Source of the DNA: VXNE01 sp965200505
GTDB lineage: Bacteria; Pseudomonadota; Gammaproteobacteria; Pseudomonadales; Azotimanducaceae
Direction of reading: 5' to 3'
Length of the DNA: 64,000 nucleotides
NCBI GenBank assembly: GCA_965200505.1
Contig: OZ241343.1
Coordinates: forward strand, 1,364,001 to 1,428,000
This document shows positions 62,875 to 64,000 of this stretch, piece after piece. Within the stretch, counting starts at the first letter, position 1. Each line of letters starts with the position of its first letter. The translations under genes were made by a program, and so were the position numbers. The notes below the pieces were generated by a model. It was not told where the DNA came from and searched no databases. It was given only the letters and a program-made list of their open reading frames with translations.

Positions 62875-64000
62875 GTGGCCGCTGGCGCCACATGGCCGCA
62901 TTGGCTTGCGCATTGACCGTCGCCCCCGCCGCGGCCGCCGAGCTGCCGCTCAAGCCTGAACGCACCATCGCGTTTGAGACCGACGCCGTCACTTGGCTCT
63001 CGCTGGACGTGTCGTCAGACGGCGCCACCTTGCTCATCGAGGCGGTCGGTGACCTCTACACCCTGCCGAGCACTGGCGGCGCCGCCACGCGCATCACCGA
63101 AGGCATGGCGTTCGATTCGCAGCCACGCTATTCGCCGGATGGCGAGCGCATCGTGTTCGTGAGCGACCGGGACGGTTCCGAGGATGTTTGGGTGGCAGAC
63201 GCGGACGGCAGCGACGCCCGGAACCTAAGCCGCGCCGGCGGCCTCATCGAGTTCGCCTCGCCGACGTGGGCGCCGGATGGTTCGCACATCGTCGTTTCCC
63301 GCACACGCTGGGGCCTCGGCACCTTCGAGTTGTGGGCCTACCACGTCGATGGCGGCGCCGGCGTACGCATCACCAAGGCCAAGGCGCGTGCCGACACGCC
63401 GGTGCGCGAGCGCGCCAACGCGCTGGGCGCCGTCTATTCGCCGGATGGCCGCTACCTCTACTACGCCCGCAAGAACGGTGGCTTCGGCTACAACTTGCGC
63501 TTGCCGCTGTGGCAGATCGCGCGGCGCGACTTGGTCGATGGCGTCGAGGACATCCTCACCCAAGCGCAGGGCAGCGCCATGCGTCCGCTGCTGTCGCCAG
63601 ACGGCTCGAAGTTGGTTTACGCGACACGCCACGAGGGCGTGAGCGGCTTGCGGCTGAGGGATTTCGCCACCGGCGAATCGCGGTGGCTCGCTTGGCCCGC
63701 CCAGCGCGATGAGCAAGAGTCGCGCTTCACCCGGGATTTGTTCCCCGGCTACGCCTTCGCACCAGACGGCGCCAGCGTCTTCTACACCGCGGCCGGCGGC
63801 ATCCGCCGGGTGGACGTGGCCACCGGCGCGGTGGCCGAGGTGCCGTTCACCCTCGAAGTGAAGCAGGCGCTCGGGCCAAGCCTCCATGCACCGCATCGGC
63901 TCGGCATCGGGCCGGTGAAGGCGCGGCTGGCGCGGGGGCTGGCGCCATCGCCCGATGGCAAGCGCATGGCCTTCTCGGCGCTCGGCAGGGTGCATGTGCG
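62871..64000 (+). CDS. TolB/PD40-type beta-propeller protein, 3' end outside window
   Basis: 376 codons visible. Signal peptide (MAALACALTVAPAAAA-ELPL). Repeated WD40-like PD40 blades: SPDGERIVFVSDRDGSEDVWVADADGSDARNLS, APDGSHIVVSRTRWG, YSPDGRYLYYARKNGG, LSPDGSKLVYATRHEG, APDGASVFYTAAGGIRRVD (quoted in parts). Such N-termini are common in TolB-like exported proteins carrying a C-terminal amidohydrolase or peptidase domain. What lies beyond the edge cannot be seen. Start ATG overlaps the channel stop by four bases. Confidence 0.85.
   Translation, partial: MSGRWRHMAALACALTVAPAAAAELPLKPERTIAFETDAVTWLSLDVSSDGATLLIEAVGDLYTLPSTGGAATRITEGMAFDSQPRYSPDGERIVFVSDRDGSEDVWVADADGSDARNLSRAGGLIEFASPTWAPDGSHIVVSRTRWGLGTFELWAYHVDGGAGVRITKAKARADTPVRERANALGAVYSPDGRYLYYARKNGGFGYNLRLPLWQIARRDLVDGVEDILTQAQGSAMRPLLSPDGSKLVYATRHEGVSGLRLRDFATGESRWLAWPAQRDEQESRFTRDLFPGYAFAPDGASVFYTAAGGIRRVDVATGAVAEVPFTLEVKQALGPSLHAPHRLGIGPVKARLARGLAPSPDGKRMAFSALGRVHV

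Overview
The window is a GC-rich bacterial chromosome segment, most likely from a gammaproteobacterium. The best evidence is at 49.9-62.1 kb: apaH-apaG-rsmA-pdxA-surA-lptD on the minus strand, then divergent amgK-murU, then rpe-gph-trpE. This order matches that around lptD in Pseudomonas and relatives. Most genes are tightly packed, with 1-4 base start/stop overlaps. I saw no rRNA, convincing tRNA, CRISPR array or replication origin.

Layout. 1-5.2 kb: 3' part of an RND efflux pump gene, its membrane-fusion partner and a convergent MFS transporter. 5.4-8.0 kb: an AAA/STAND-like ATPase followed by a membrane-anchored dCTP-deaminase/dUTPase-fold protein, an uncharacterised and possibly defence-related pair. 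8.17-9.82 kb: a complete insertion sequence with 19-bp terminal inverted repeats and a 9-bp target duplication. 9.8-12.6 kb: pntA1-pntA2-pntB transhydrogenase. 12.8-15.9 kb: a complete TRAP transporter. 15.9-20.5 kb: a decayed accessory island with a DNA methyltransferase stub, AT-richer secreted and HNH genes, an orphan HicB, an ATPase fragment, VapB with a frameshifted VapC, and an orphan MNT nucleotidyltransferase.

20.6-24.4 kb starts with a peroxiredoxin-like gene that carries an in-frame UGA exactly where its CxxC cysteine should be (UPYC), followed by a SECIS-like hairpin. Luciferase-like oxidoreductase, hot-dog, SprT and dienelactone hydrolase genes follow. 24.5-26.4 kb encodes two late mevalonate-pathway enzymes, unusual in Proteobacteria. 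26.4-29.1 kb is a second AAA ATPase, divergent from an AlbA_2/Schlafen-type ATP-binding protein. 29.1-36.0 kb holds acyl-CoA and dehydrogenase-type genes ending in a second selenoprotein, a UGSC-family protein whose UGA is again followed by a SECIS-like hairpin. 36.0-43.5 kb is mixed housekeeping and hypothetical genes. 43.8-49.9 kb is a surface-glycan operon led by an 1131-residue sulfotransferase/coiled-coil/RgpF fusion that contains ten identical 63-bp repeats. 49.9-64 kb is the conserved core block, interrupted by a hicAB module, then an ion channel and a TolB-like protein cut by the window edge.

The most interesting points are the two independent selenoprotein candidates, which imply that the host decodes UGA as selenocysteine, and the two ATPase-plus-partner modules, whose ATPases share C-terminal motifs. 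Nothing was searched or computed: all family assignments are from reading the sequence.
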